Shown: positions 35,006 through 44,643 of the stretch, in pieces
How positions within the stretch are numbered: the stretch's first letter is position 1
Layout of the letters: every line of letters begins with the position of its first letter
Assembly: GCA_028044295.1 (NCBI GenBank)
Contig: JAOFSE010000013.1
Coordinates: 1 to 61,113, forward strand
Reading direction: 5' to 3'
DNA length: 61,113 nt
Source of the DNA: Sulfurimonas sp.
GTDB lineage: Bacteria; Campylobacterota; Campylobacteria; Campylobacterales; Sulfurimonadaceae
The notes under the pieces: model-generated
The model's input: only the letters and a program-made list of their open reading frames with translations
The model's database searches: none
What the model was told of the DNA's origin: nothing
Position numbers and translations under genes: made by a program

Positions 35006-36054
35006 ATCTTATCTTTGGTAATAATATCTTTCCACCTTAAAGGGCTCCCAAAGTTTATATCTTTAGTAACTTTGAGACCTAAAATATCATTTAAATATTT
35101 TGGATGCATACCATAGCCAGGCCTTACACTCTTGATATTCTTTTCTGTTAATATTTCATCTTTTTTGATATCTCTTGAGACATAAAGGCTTCTACTAAAC
35201 TGCCTAGAGCTTTTCTTTTTTTCTGTCATTGAGTAATCAATTTTTCCAAGCAGTTTTGCTGTATCCCTTACTGCTTTTATCATCTCTTTAAACTCTTCTT
35301 TATCCATAGAAAAATCAGCATCAGGACCACCAATTGATTTGTCTAAGATGAAATGTTTTTCAATAACTTTTGCACCGAGGGTGACAGCAACAACTGGGGC
35401 TAATGAACCAATAGTATGATCAGAAAAACCACTTATTACACCAAACCTTTCAGATAAGTCTGAAATCATCTTTAAGTTAGCATCTTCCAAAGGAGTAGGG
35501 TATGATGATGTACACTTTAATAAAACTATCTCTTCGTTACCCTCTTTTTTACATATGTTAACAGCATCTTGAATCTCTTCAAGTGTTGCTATACCAGTAG
35601 ATATAATTATAGGTCTAGCTTTAGAAGCTGCATATCTAATTAGTTCATAGTCTGTTATTTCAAATGATGCTATTTTATAAGCTGAAGGGTTTAATGTTTC
35701 TAAAAAATCTACTGCACTTTTATCAAATGGTGAAGAGAATATATCAATACCTAACTCTCTTGCATAATCAAAGAGTTCTTTATGCCATTCCCAAGGTGTA
35801 TATGCTTCTTTATATAGTTCATAAAGATTTTTCCCATCCCATAGTGTTCCACCATCTATTATAAAGTCATCTTTTTTACAATCAAGTGTCATTGTATCAG
35901 CTCTATATGTTTGAAGTTTAATAGCGTCTGCGCCGATATCTTTAGCTGCTTTTATTGTATTTAAGGCATTTTGTAAATCACCGTTATGATTTGCACTAAG
36001 CTCTGCTATAATATATGTACCATCAGTTTCTAAATCAAAATTACCTATTTTCAC
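34999..36054 (-). CDS. pseI: Pseudaminic acid synthase
   Basis: PseI condenses 6-deoxy-2,4-diacetamido-altrose with PEP to give pseudaminic acid. The 351-residue protein has the NeuB TIM barrel (about 1-285; FIIAELSANHNG-like start IIAELSANHNGD, DAIKLQTY, FSSPFD, SDHT, KVIEKHF) and a C-terminal SAF/antifreeze-like domain (about 290-345). The LWDGKNLYELYKEAYTPWEW segment is typical of PseI rather than LegI/NeuB. The start is GTG with GGAG seven bases upstream. It is the last gene of the pse operon and overlaps pseH by 14 bases. Confidence 0.93.
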   Translation of the reverse strand: MKIGNFDLETDGTYIIAELSANHNGDLQNALNTIKAAKDIGADAIKLQTYRADTMTLDCKKDDFIIDGGTLWDGKNLYELYKEAYTPWEWHKELFDYARELGIDIFSSPFDKSAVDFLETLNPSAYKIASFEITDYELIRYAASKARPIIISTGIATLEEIQDAVNICKKEGNEEIVLLKCTSSYPTPLEDANLKMISDLSERFGVISGFSDHTIGSLAPVVAVTLGAKVIEKHFILDKSIGGPDADFSMDKEEFKEMIKAVRDTAKLLGKIDYSMTEKKKSSRQFSRSLYVSRDIKKDEILTEKNIKSVRPGYGMHPKYLNDILGLKVTKDINFGSPLRWKDIITKDKIY

Positions 36055-36532
36055 TTTTCAACTCCATGTGTATAATTTCTCTCATATTCTTTATTTCTAA
36101 ATAACTATTTTTAAAGCCAGCCCTTTCGTATAAAGATATAGCCTTTTTATTTTTTTTGTAAACTTCTGCATATAAAGTATTAATACCTAGACTCTCATAA
36201 GAATATTCACAAATTTTATTTAAAAGGATTTTACCTACACCTTTTAAACTTATATTTGCATATAATCCAAATTCACAGGTCTTCTTCAAGATATTAATAT
36301 TGCTAAAATATATTACACCTAAATAAATTTCATTTTGTTGAACCAAGAAATACTCATTAGATTTATCATTTTTTAAATTTTCTATAAATTTAAAATGATT
36401 TTCCATTAAAATCAAACCTGATGTATGCATCCACTTACGTACATTATCATCATTTCTCCAAATAAGAATCATTTCCTTTTCTTCATCTGACAAATCAAAG
36501 AATGGTCTTAAAACAACACTTTCTGAACTCAC
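36041..36532 (-). CDS. pseH: GNAT acetyltransferase of pseudaminic acid synthesis
   Basis: PseH N-acetylates the 4-amino group of the UDP-4-amino-4,6-dideoxy-AltNAc intermediate. The 163-residue GNAT-fold protein has the MLIWRNDDNVRKWM-type start (residues about 20-34), an acetyl-CoA-binding region around GLYANISLKGVGKILL, and NTLYAEVYKKNKKAISLYERAGF near the C-terminus. The GTG start overlaps the stop of the PIG-L gene by four bases (GTGA). Its place in the pse operon makes the assignment firm. Confidence 0.9.
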   Translation of the reverse strand: MSSESVVLRPFFDLSDEEKEMILIWRNDDNVRKWMHTSGLILMENHFKFIENLKNDKSNEYFLVQQNEIYLGVIYFSNINILKKTCEFGLYANISLKGVGKILLNKICEYSYESLGINTLYAEVYKKNKKAISLYERAGFKNSYLEIKNMREIIHMELKSENR

Positions 36533-37209
36533 TTTATATTTCTTATTGTTTTAAAAGCTTCAACATATTTTTTACCAACTCGCATACCTTGATATTGAGC
36601 ATTTAGTTTTATCCCTTCTAAACTTCTTGGATGTGGATATTTGTAAAGTTCTGACTCATACTCTTTCATAGAAGCTATTTTTAAGTCTATAGTATCACTT
36701 ATGTCAAAATAAGTGTCAGGTGAAAAGGACAGGGGATAGTTCCACTCAGTAGATGAAAGTATCTCAAAGCTATATATTTCTTTTACACATTCATGTTCCA
36801 TTGGCCTAGTAGCTGTTATAACAGCTTTATATGTAAGTTGATGGTCTATGTTTAAATCATGTTCATAGTGTGTAAATATTATATCTGGCTGTACTATTTC
36901 TTTTACTTTAGTGACAACTTTTACAATATCTAATAAATCAACACTATCAAATCTATTATCTGCAAAACTCTCTACAAATACTTTTTTAATGCCTATTATA
37001 TTATTTGCCTTTTGAATTTCTATATTTAAAATGGCTATTTCATTTTTTTTATCTTCAACTACTCTTTTTTCATCCCTGCTAGTTTTTCCTTCACCAAGGA
37101 TTAAAGTATATGCTTCATAGCCTTTGTTGATAAGTTTAGCTACAGTTCCAAAACAACCAAGCACTTCATCATCAGGATGAGCACATACTATTAAAATTTT
37201 TTTAGACAT
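36529..37209 (-). CDS. PIG-L/LmbE-family N-deacetylase in the pse operon
   Basis: The 226-residue protein has the zinc-binding signature CAHPDDEVLGCFG (HPDD, about residues 11-14) and a second metal-ligand segment YEHDLNIDHQ (HxxH-like), both standard for N-acetylsugar deacetylases of the PIG-L fold. It sits between a formyltransferase and pseH. It could remove an acetyl group from a pseudaminic acid precursor or product so that the amine can be reacylated. The core pathway (PseB, C, H, G, I, F) does not need it, so it is an add-on. Confidence 0.88.
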   Translation of the reverse strand: MSKKILIVCAHPDDEVLGCFGTVAKLINKGYEAYTLILGEGKTSRDEKRVVEDKKNEIAILNIEIQKANNIIGIKKVFVESFADNRFDSVDLLDIVKVVTKVKEIVQPDIIFTHYEHDLNIDHQLTYKAVITATRPMEHECVKEIYSFEILSSTEWNYPLSFSPDTYFDISDTIDLKIASMKEYESELYKYPHPRSLEGIKLNAQYQGMRVGKKYVEAFKTIRNIK

Positions 37210-37897
37210 TTTTTATAACCTCAATTCTTCCACTTAATTTATCATCTTTTACATCTACATCACTAAATTCTATTTTTAGCCCATCGATTTCTAAGTATGC
37301 CTTTGGATAACCATCAGCATCTAACATTCTAATAAAATCATATAGTTTATTTATAGATTTATTCTCTAAAGTATTTATATCACTATCTTTTGGAGAACGT
37401 CTTTTAAAGTTAACTACATCACCAACTTGTTTTTTTGCAACTAACTCTGAATCTAAAAATTTTGGTATCATTTTCTCAAAAATAACGCTTGATATTTTAG
37501 TCATATTCTCTCCAGCACTACCCTTGGAAATATTAAAATTTTCTTTTAAATATATATCACCTGCATCTAATCCATCATCAACTTTTAAGGCAGATATTTT
37601 TGTATCATAAACTTCTCTAATGATAAGATTTTGAAATGGACTGCCACCCCTGCCATATGGTAAATCTGTCATATGGAAAACTATACATTCATATGAATCA
37701 TATAACTCTTTTAGAATTATCCAAGACCAATGTGGAAAAAATATGTATTTTGGATTTAATTCATTTACATACTCAGCTGTGAGCTCATCTTTGTTTGTAA
37801 TTAGATGGAATTTATATCTGTCTTTATACAACTCTTTTAACTTAAAATAATTAGATATATTCCACTCTTTAATAGTAGCTACAATAATATTATCCAT
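37202..37897 (-). CDS. Formyltransferase-fold protein, probably a sugar N-formyltransferase, in the pse operon
   Basis: The 231-residue protein matches the catalytic domain of N10-formyl-tetrahydrofolate-dependent formyltransferases: VFHMTDLPYGRGGSPFQNLI carries the family HxT.LPyGRG.sP motif, and KVDDGLDAGDIY the conserved aspartate (DxGD). It is shorter than tRNA formyltransferase (about 310) because it lacks the C-terminal tRNA-binding domain, as sugar formyltransferases do. It stands between pseG and the PIG-L deacetylase, so an amino group of pseudaminic acid or its precursor is the likely target. Start ATG has AGGA upstream. Confidence 0.85.
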   Translation of the reverse strand: MDNIIVATIKEWNISNYFKLKELYKDRYKFHLITNKDELTAEYVNELNPKYIFFPHWSWIILKELYDSYECIVFHMTDLPYGRGGSPFQNLIIREVYDTKISALKVDDGLDAGDIYLKENFNISKGSAGENMTKISSVIFEKMIPKFLDSELVAKKQVGDVVNFKRRSPKDSDINTLENKSINKLYDFIRMLDADGYPKAYLEIDGLKIEFSDVDVKDDKLSGRIEVIKNV

Positions 37898-37900
37898 TAT

Positions 37901-38812
37901 CTATCCTAAGCTTTTTAGTATTTTATTTATACTTTGTTTTAGTTTTTCTTTATTGAATTTATTTAAAACTAAAAAATTTTGTTTTTTTAAATATTTATAC
38001 ATGTCTTTTTGATTGATTGCTGTTGTTATAGCGATAAAAGGAACCTGCATAAAATATATCTCATTTAATATCACGCTTGGAGTTATAATAGAAGCATCAC
38101 TTTTTTTCATAAGTTTGGCTATTTTATTTGAGTTTACATGTAAGTTTATCCACTCTCTATTTTTAACATATTTTTTTAACTCTTTTAGATTTGCATTTGC
38201 TGTTGTAGTTACTAAGTTTACTTTTAAATTATCAAATTTTTCTATAACTTTTAAAATTTTTATATTTATATTACTATGGTCTGCTCCACCCATTGCTAAG
38301 AATATAGTTTTATTTTCAGTATTTACTAATTTTTCTTTTTTCTTTTTTTCTTTTATAAACTCATCTCTTATGAGTGTAAATTCACTTCCACATCTGAGTT
38401 CACAACCCTCAGGCACTAAATCTTTATATCTTTTCTTGTTAGCACTTATATTATGATTTAGAAGTATATCGCAGTGGTGTTTTTCATAGGTATCATCAAA
38501 AGACAATATTTTGACATCTGTTTTGTCTTTTAATTTCTTCTCATATTTATAATCAATACCGTAATGATCAATTACAATTAAATCAATATTCTGTTTTTCT
38601 ACTAATTGTGTCACTTCTTTCAAACTGTTTGATTTAAGAGTTTTAACCTTATATCCAGCCTCTTTTATTTTTGCATTTATATTTCCGTCTAACTTTTGTG
38701 TTGCAAATATTATATTGGAGTCTTTATACTGAGATGCCAAGACCAGATCCCTCATAATATGACCGGTACCAATAGTTGATGATGAATCAGCTCGAAACAG
38801 AATATTTTTCAC
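37901..38812 (-). CDS. pseG: UDP-sugar hydrolase of pseudaminic acid synthesis
   Basis: PseG removes UDP from UDP-2,4-diacetamido-2,4,6-trideoxy-altrose. The 303-residue GT-B-like protein has the family start FRADSSSTIGTGHIMRDLVLA with the essential histidine in GTGHIMR (about residue 18), the VIDHYGIDYKYEKKL segment, and the C-terminal FLAMGGADHSN nucleotide-binding loop. It starts with GTG in a TAGTG overlap with pseF. Confidence 0.92.
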   Translation of the reverse strand: MKNILFRADSSSTIGTGHIMRDLVLASQYKDSNIIFATQKLDGNINAKIKEAGYKVKTLKSNSLKEVTQLVEKQNIDLIVIDHYGIDYKYEKKLKDKTDVKILSFDDTYEKHHCDILLNHNISANKKRYKDLVPEGCELRCGSEFTLIRDEFIKEKKKKEKLVNTENKTIFLAMGGADHSNINIKILKVIEKFDNLKVNLVTTTANANLKELKKYVKNREWINLHVNSNKIAKLMKKSDASIITPSVILNEIYFMQVPFIAITTAINQKDMYKYLKKQNFLVLNKFNKEKLKQSINKILKSLG

Positions 38813-39513
38813 TAACTCTTAGTCTTATGAAGAATTTCATACATTAACTCAGCTCTCTCCCAGTCCTCTGGGGTATCAATATCTTGTACTAGGTGTCTAG
38901 GAAGTATGATTGCAATACTGTCTTTGCCAAACATTATCTCTTTAGAGCTTTTATCTAATTTTGCCCAGTAGAACTGTCCAGCATCTTGATATGCTTCCTC
39001 AAGATCCTGACTTCTTGTCATATAGTGCTCTGGAGTAAACATTTCACATCGTCCATCAGCATTAATTTTAAAAGTTCTCTGAATTGGAAATGGCATCGTT
39101 GTCGCAGAAAAAGCGTTAAGAGCATCACTATTTTTAAGCTTTTCAAATCCTTGCATTAAGTACTTTGATTGTAAAAGAGGTGCCGTTGCATATATTGTAC
39201 AGATATAGTTAAACTCTTCGCCTTGTTCTTTTAAATAATTAAGAGCATGTTGAACTACATCATCTGTACCTGTAAAATCATCCGATAGCTCACGTGGCCT
39301 GATAAAAGGGATATTAGCTCCATACTCTTTAGCTATTGCTGCAATCTCTTCATCATCTGTAGTTACAATTACTTTATCAAAAAGATTTGATTCTAGCGCA
39401 GTTTGTATAGAGTATGCAATAAGTGGCTTGCCAAAAAAATCTTTTATATTTTTTCTAGGTATTCTTTTACTTCCACCTCTTGCCGGAATAATTGCTATAG
39501 CATTAGTCCTCAT
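38812..39513 (-). CDS. pseF: CMP-pseudaminic acid cytidylyltransferase
   Basis: PseF activates pseudaminic acid with CTP so that Maf can use it. The 233-residue protein opens with the nucleotidyltransferase motif IIPARGGSKRIPRKNIKDF (about 8-26) and continues with IVTTDDEEIA and the YQDAGQFYWA segment typical of CMP-sugar synthetases of this group. It overlaps pseC (TAATG) and pseG at its ends. Confidence 0.95.
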   Translation of the reverse strand: MRTNAIAIIPARGGSKRIPRKNIKDFFGKPLIAYSIQTALESNLFDKVIVTTDDEEIAAIAKEYGANIPFIRPRELSDDFTGTDDVVQHALNYLKEQGEEFNYICTIYATAPLLQSKYLMQGFEKLKNSDALNAFSATTMPFPIQRTFKINADGRCEMFTPEHYMTRSQDLEEAYQDAGQFYWAKLDKSSKEIMFGKDSIAIILPRHLVQDIDTPEDWERAELMYEILHKTKS

Positions 39514-40646
39514 TAAAAACTACACCCTGTATATCTGTATTTTTTTATAACTTCTATAAGTTTATTCGCTACAAATTCTGCATCTTCAAGACTCATTTGT
39601 TGATGACATGGTATAGAAATTTCTGATTTATAAAAATCATTAGCTACAGGTAGTGAAATATTGCCAAATTTCTCTTTATAAAAACTGTTTTGATATATAG
39701 GTTTATAATGTACTTGTACACCAAGTCCACTATCTTTAAGCTCTTTAAATACATCCTCTTTTAGGCATTGTAACTCTGGTGGCAAAAGGATAGGGTATAG
39801 GTGTCTGGAAGTGATATTTTTTTCATCTATCTTAATAATTGAAAAGAGACTCTCGTCTTTAAATCTTTCATCATAATAAGATGCTATTTCATTTCTTTTT
39901 TCTATGAATTTATCTAGCTTTTTTATCTGTGTTATGCCAAGTGATCCAGCTACTTCTGTTAGCCTAAAGTTATATCCTAAACTTATCATGTCCGAGTTCC
40001 AAAACTCTTTTTTAACCATACCATGTGAGCGGATTAATCTTAGTTTTTTAGCATACTCATCATTGTCAGTTAGAACAGCACCACCTTCACTTGTTGTGAT
40101 AGGTTTAATGGCATGAAAACTAAATATAGTCATGTCAGATATAGATCCTATCTTTTCCCCATCTATACTGGAACCAAGCGCATGAGCTGCATCTTCGATG
40201 ACCAGTATACTGTGTTTTTTTGCGATAGCATGAATTTTTTCTATTGCAACTGGCTTACCTGCAAAATGGACTGGAATAATTGCCTTTGTTTTTGGAGTTA
40301 TAAGTCTTTCTATAAGTCTCTCATCAATGTTCCCGTCAAGTTTCACATCGCACCATATCGGAATAGCACCTAGTTCAACAAGCATATTTGATGTTGAAAC
40401 AAAACTGATGGGAGTAGTGATGATTTCATCGCCCTCACCGATTCCACATACACTATAAGCCCCAAAAAGAGCGGAGGTTGCAGAGTTAAATGTTATGGCG
40501 TGTTTAGATCCAGTATAGTCGCAGAGATCTTTTTCAAACTTTTCTACTTTTTTGCCTTGAGCCAAATAGCCACTTTTGAGAACTTCTATCACTCCGTCGA
40601 TATCATCTTGTTCTATGTGTTGTGTAGAGTAACTTAGATTTGTCAT
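39513..40646 (-). CDS. pseC: UDP-4-amino-4,6-dideoxy-AltNAc transaminase
   Basis: PseC is the PLP aminotransferase that adds the C4 amino group in the second step of the pathway. The 377-residue DegT/DnrJ/EryC1-type protein has NSATSALFGAYSV for the phosphate-binding region, VIEDAAHALGSS, and the lysine-bearing motif FSFHAIKPITTSEGG (catalytic Lys near residue 180). It is followed by RSHGMVK and YNFRLTEVAGSLGITQ. It starts one base after the pseB stop. Confidence 0.96.
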   Translation of the reverse strand: MTNLSYSTQHIEQDDIDGVIEVLKSGYLAQGKKVEKFEKDLCDYTGSKHAITFNSATSALFGAYSVCGIGEGDEIITTPISFVSTSNMLVELGAIPIWCDVKLDGNIDERLIERLITPKTKAIIPVHFAGKPVAIEKIHAIAKKHSILVIEDAAHALGSSIDGEKIGSISDMTIFSFHAIKPITTSEGGAVLTDNDEYAKKLRLIRSHGMVKKEFWNSDMISLGYNFRLTEVAGSLGITQIKKLDKFIEKRNEIASYYDERFKDESLFSIIKIDEKNITSRHLYPILLPPELQCLKEDVFKELKDSGLGVQVHYKPIYQNSFYKEKFGNISLPVANDFYKSEISIPCHQQMSLEDAEFVANKLIEVIKKYRYTGCSF

Positions 40647-41726
<1,080 letters not shown>

Positions 41727-41730
41727 TTAT

Positions 41731-41757
41731 TAAATAAATTAGGTATTTTGCCGATAT
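41731..41757 (+). promoter_or_regulatory. Sigma-28 (FliA) promoter of fliD
   Basis: TAAA at 41731-41734, 15 bases, then GCCGATAT at 41750-41757, a near-perfect FliA site. Transcription should start about 7 bases later and give a leader of roughly 47 bases. Confidence 0.88.
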
Positions 41758-41810
41758 ACTTACCAATTAGTAATATAATAATTAAAGACTATTAAAAAAA
41801 AGGATTTATT

Positions 41811-43238
41811 ATGGCTATCAGTTCATTAGGTGTTGGTAATAATATTTTAACACAAGACGTTTTAGATCAGTTGAGAAAAGCTGATGAAGCTGGTAGAATT
41901 AGACCTGTTGAATTAAAATTAGCTGATGCTAATGATAAACAAGATGCTCTAAAATTAATTGATGCAAGTATGACCAACTTTATAGACAGTATCAACGAGT
42001 TAAAGTCTGTTTTACTGTGGAATGAAAGGTCAGCTACAGTTAACTCTGGAACATCTGTTGAAATCACTGCTGATTCAAATACTGATGTGCAGGATTTTAC
42101 TTTAAATGTTACACAATTAGCTGAAAAACAGATTGAACAATCAGGTAAATTCGCTAGTGAAGGAGCGTTTGTTGGTAGTGGTGGTCAGATGAATTTAAAT
42201 ATAGACGGCACAGATTACGCTATTGATTATACTGCTACTACTACATTAAAAGAATTGAAGAACTTGATTAATGATGTAGCAGGAGAAAAAGTTGATGCTA
42301 CGCTTCTTAATGTGGGAGCTACTGATGTTAGGCTTGTTATTAGTTCAGTTGACACAGGTGTTGGACAGGACATTACAATTACAAATGTTACTGGAACATT
42401 GGATGCAAACTTAACAACAAATACAAGTTTTGTAGCTGATAATGAGTTAGATCCTTTGGCACATGTGTATGCTAATCTAAAAAGTGCTGAAAGTGCTGAG
42501 TTTACATTTAATGGACAGGCTATTACACGTACAAGTAATGAAATAGATGATTTAATTACTGGGCTTACAATTACACTTAAAGAAGTGGGCTCTTCAGAAG
42601 TTAGTGTAGCACAAGATCGTACTAGTATTTTAGAAAAATTTGATAGTTTTGTTGAAAAATATAATTCAAATATGACAGAGCTTGATAAAATGACAAAAGC
42701 AAGTACGGATTCAGAAACTAGGGGTATATTTTCATCAGATAGTACGGTAAAGAGTATGAAAAGAGCTATAGCAGATATGATGTATAGTCTTGGTGGAGGA
42801 GTAGATTCTATGATTAATTATGGTTTTGAAATAGATAAAGATGGGGTGATGACACTAGATAAAACACTATTAGAGCAAAAACTAGATGATGAACCTATAA
42901 ATACACAGGCATTTTTTTCAGGTGGTGATTTCACATCAATAGACCCTAATACATTGCTCACAACAGTAACAACAGTTACTGGTACATTCGCTGAAATGTC
43001 TACAATAGTTGAGAGTTATACAAAAGTTAATACAACATTAGATCAACTTAAAGACTCTCTATCAGAGAATATAAAAACATTAGAAGAAAGAAAGATTACT
43101 GCTACTGAAAGACTAGATTCTAAATATGAAATCATGAAAAAACAATTTGCTGCATATGGTTTGATGATAAGTAAAATAAATTCTGCATCTTCAATGTTTG
43201 TTCAAATAGCTAATGCACAAACGGCAGCTCAAAATTAG
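41811..43238 (+). CDS. fliD: Flagellar filament cap protein FliD
   Basis: FliD sits at the tip of the filament and guides flagellin polymerisation. The 475-residue protein begins with ISSLGVGNNILTQDVLDQLRK, the hook-associated protein 2 N-terminus. The middle (about 60-250) is the beta-rich D2/D3 domains, and a coiled-coil C-terminus runs with FDSFVEKYNSNMTELDKMT, SIDPNTL and VQIANAQTAAQN. It uses the same AAAAGGATTTATT ribosome-binding leader as the flagellins. fliS and a fliT-like gene follow. Confidence 0.92.
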   Translation: MAISSLGVGNNILTQDVLDQLRKADEAGRIRPVELKLADANDKQDALKLIDASMTNFIDSINELKSVLLWNERSATVNSGTSVEITADSNTDVQDFTLNVTQLAEKQIEQSGKFASEGAFVGSGGQMNLNIDGTDYAIDYTATTTLKELKNLINDVAGEKVDATLLNVGATDVRLVISSVDTGVGQDITITNVTGTLDANLTTNTSFVADNELDPLAHVYANLKSAESAEFTFNGQAITRTSNEIDDLITGLTITLKEVGSSEVSVAQDRTSILEKFDSFVEKYNSNMTELDKMTKASTDSETRGIFSSDSTVKSMKRAIADMMYSLGGGVDSMINYGFEIDKDGVMTLDKTLLEQKLDDEPINTQAFFSGGDFTSIDPNTLLTTVTTVTGTFAEMSTIVESYTKVNTTLDQLKDSLSENIKTLEERKITATERLDSKYEIMKKQFAAYGLMISKINSASSMFVQIANAQTAAQN

Positions 43239-43258
43239 TAAATTCAAGAAGAATTTAC

Positions 43259-43285
43259 TAAATAAAATCCTCCTATAGTCGATAT
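43259..43285 (+). promoter_or_regulatory. Sigma-28 (FliA) promoter of fliS
   Basis: TAAA at 43259-43262, 15 bases, then GTCGATAT at 43278-43285. The transcript would start near 43292, which supports the ATG at 43332 rather than the ATG at 43293 as fliS start. fliS is thus also transcribed apart from fliD. Confidence 0.75.
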
Positions 43286-43331
43286 ATTTTACATGAAAGA
43301 ATCTAACAAAGATAGTCAAAAAGGATCTGAA

Positions 43332-43709
43332 ATGTATGGTACAGCAGCACATAATATTTACGCTCAAAATAATGTAGGAATAGAGTCTCAAGCAAAATTA
43401 ATAGAGATGTTATATGAGGGAGTACTTCGTTTTAATGCACAAGCAAAGAAATCTATCAAAGATAGAAATGTTGAAAAAAGAGTTTATTGGATAAATCGTT
43501 CTACTGCGATTATAACAGAACTAATATCTATTTTGGATATGGACAAACCAGGTGACATTTCAGAGTACTTGGAGGGTCTTTATAACTATGAGATTCAACT
43601 TTTAGTTGAAGCAGGTAGCGAAAACTCTATAGAGAAAATGGATGAATGTAGCAATGTATTTAAAACCCTTTTAGATACTTGGAGAGAAATTACAGATGTG
43701 GATCACTAA
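43332..43709 (+). CDS. fliS: Flagellin export chaperone FliS
   Basis: FliS binds the C-terminus of newly made flagellin, keeping it unfolded for export. The 125-residue protein has the family pattern NIYAQNNVGIESQAKLIEMLYEGVLRFNAQAKKSI and YNYEIQLLVEAG, with an all-helical fold. The ATG at 43332 is preceded by AAGGA at the right distance; a longer start at 43293 lacks a ribosome-binding site and lies at the expected transcription start. It overlaps the next small gene by 14 bases. Confidence 0.93.
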   Translation: MYGTAAHNIYAQNNVGIESQAKLIEMLYEGVLRFNAQAKKSIKDRNVEKRVYWINRSTAIITELISILDMDKPGDISEYLEGLYNYEIQLLVEAGSENSIEKMDECSNVFKTLLDTWREITDVDH

Positions 43710-43950
43710 GCTAAAGATAGCTATAGTAGAAAAAAATACAGATTCAATAGATAAACTTTTAAATGACATTCCAGAGCTAACAGATGGCTCTGAAGTTGAA
43801 GAAGCTATATACCTTTTAAAAGAGGCTACAGAGCTTCTGCATACTCTCCAAGACGAAACTACAAAATCAATGAAAAAGATTAAAAAGAATATAGAATTTT
43901 TACGTTCCACTGAGAGTAAAGCATCTACAAAATTAGATATAAAACTATAG
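43696..43950 (+). CDS. FliT-like small flagellar chaperone candidate
   Basis: The 84-residue, all-helical, charged protein (ITKLKIAIVEKNTDSIDKLLND near its start, then ELTDGSEVEEAIYLLKEATELL) overlaps the end of fliS. In flagellar operons a small FliT export chaperone for FliD often follows fliS. I recognise no firm family motif; the assignment rests on size, helical composition and position. It converges with an SDR gene, overlapping its stop region by six bases. Confidence 0.6.
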   Translation: MWITKLKIAIVEKNTDSIDKLLNDIPELTDGSEVEEAIYLLKEATELLHTLQDETTKSMKKIKKNIEFLRSTESKASTKLDIKL

Positions 43951-44643
43951 CTTTTTCTTAGTTATCCCAAATTTCAAACTTCTAACAGTATAGTCGGTAA
44001 CTACTGCGCCTTTTCTCATTGTAAGTATATGTTCAACAGCATTAGCAATATCACTTGATAATAATTTTTCATCCTCTTTAGAACTTACATCAAAACGGAG
44101 TTCATCATAAAAATTAGATTCTGTCATATCTGGATTGATATTTGTAATACTAAGTCCACTTTTTCTTGTCTCCTCAAATAGTGAGTCGTTAAATGCTTTT
44201 AAACCTGACTTAGTGGCACTGTATACGGCTGCAAACTTACTGGATTTTATGGCTTCAATAGAGTTAATGTTGATGAGATACCCATCATTGTTCTTTAAAT
44301 CTCTAAGTAGAGCATTTGTTAATAGTATGGGGGAGGTTAAATTTAAAAAAACCATATCTGTAATAGTTTTTACATGTAGTTCTTCATGCGGCTCAAATCT
44401 TCCAAATCCTGCACAGTTTATTAATATATATATGTCTTCATTGGAAAGTTGATTACACAATGCTAAAGTTGATTTTTCATTTGATAAATCGGACTGTAGA
44501 GCAGCAAAATTTTTATGATTAAATTTATTTGTTGTAATATTCCTACTTATACCTATGACTTCATATCCTAAGCTCAATAATTTATTAGTAATCTCTTTAC
44601 CTATTCCACTACTGGCACCAGTAACAATAGCTTTTTTACCCAT
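43945..44643 (-). CDS. Short-chain dehydrogenase/reductase (SDR)
   Basis: The 232-residue enzyme has the classical SDR cofactor motif TGASSGIGKEI (about 7-17), the NAGFG-type segment (NCAGFGRF), the catalytic serine in NINSIEA and the YSATKSG motif with Tyr/Lys about residues 140-144. NADP(H)- or NAD(H)-dependent oxidoreduction is expected; the substrate is unknown. It overlaps the phosphorylase-like gene upstream by eight bases. Confidence 0.92.
   Translation of the reverse strand: MGKKAIVTGASSGIGKEITNKLLSLGYEVIGISRNITTNKFNHKNFAALQSDLSNEKSTLALCNQLSNEDIYILINCAGFGRFEPHEELHVKTITDMVFLNLTSPILLTNALLRDLKNNDGYLININSIEAIKSSKFAAVYSATKSGLKAFNDSLFEETRKSGLSITNINPDMTESNFYDELRFDVSSKEDEKLLSSDIANAVEHILTMRKGAVVTDYTVRSLKFGITKKKL

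Noticed and set aside
38013..38456. 147-residue plus-strand open frame inside pseG
   Set aside because: It lies opposite the coding region of pseG, which has clear motifs, and is a low-complexity hydrophobic run produced by the AT-rich antisense strand.
43293..43331. Longer start for fliS at 43293
   Set aside because: The first ATG has no ribosome-binding site and coincides with the expected transcription start from the sigma-28 promoter; FliS homologues start near 43332.
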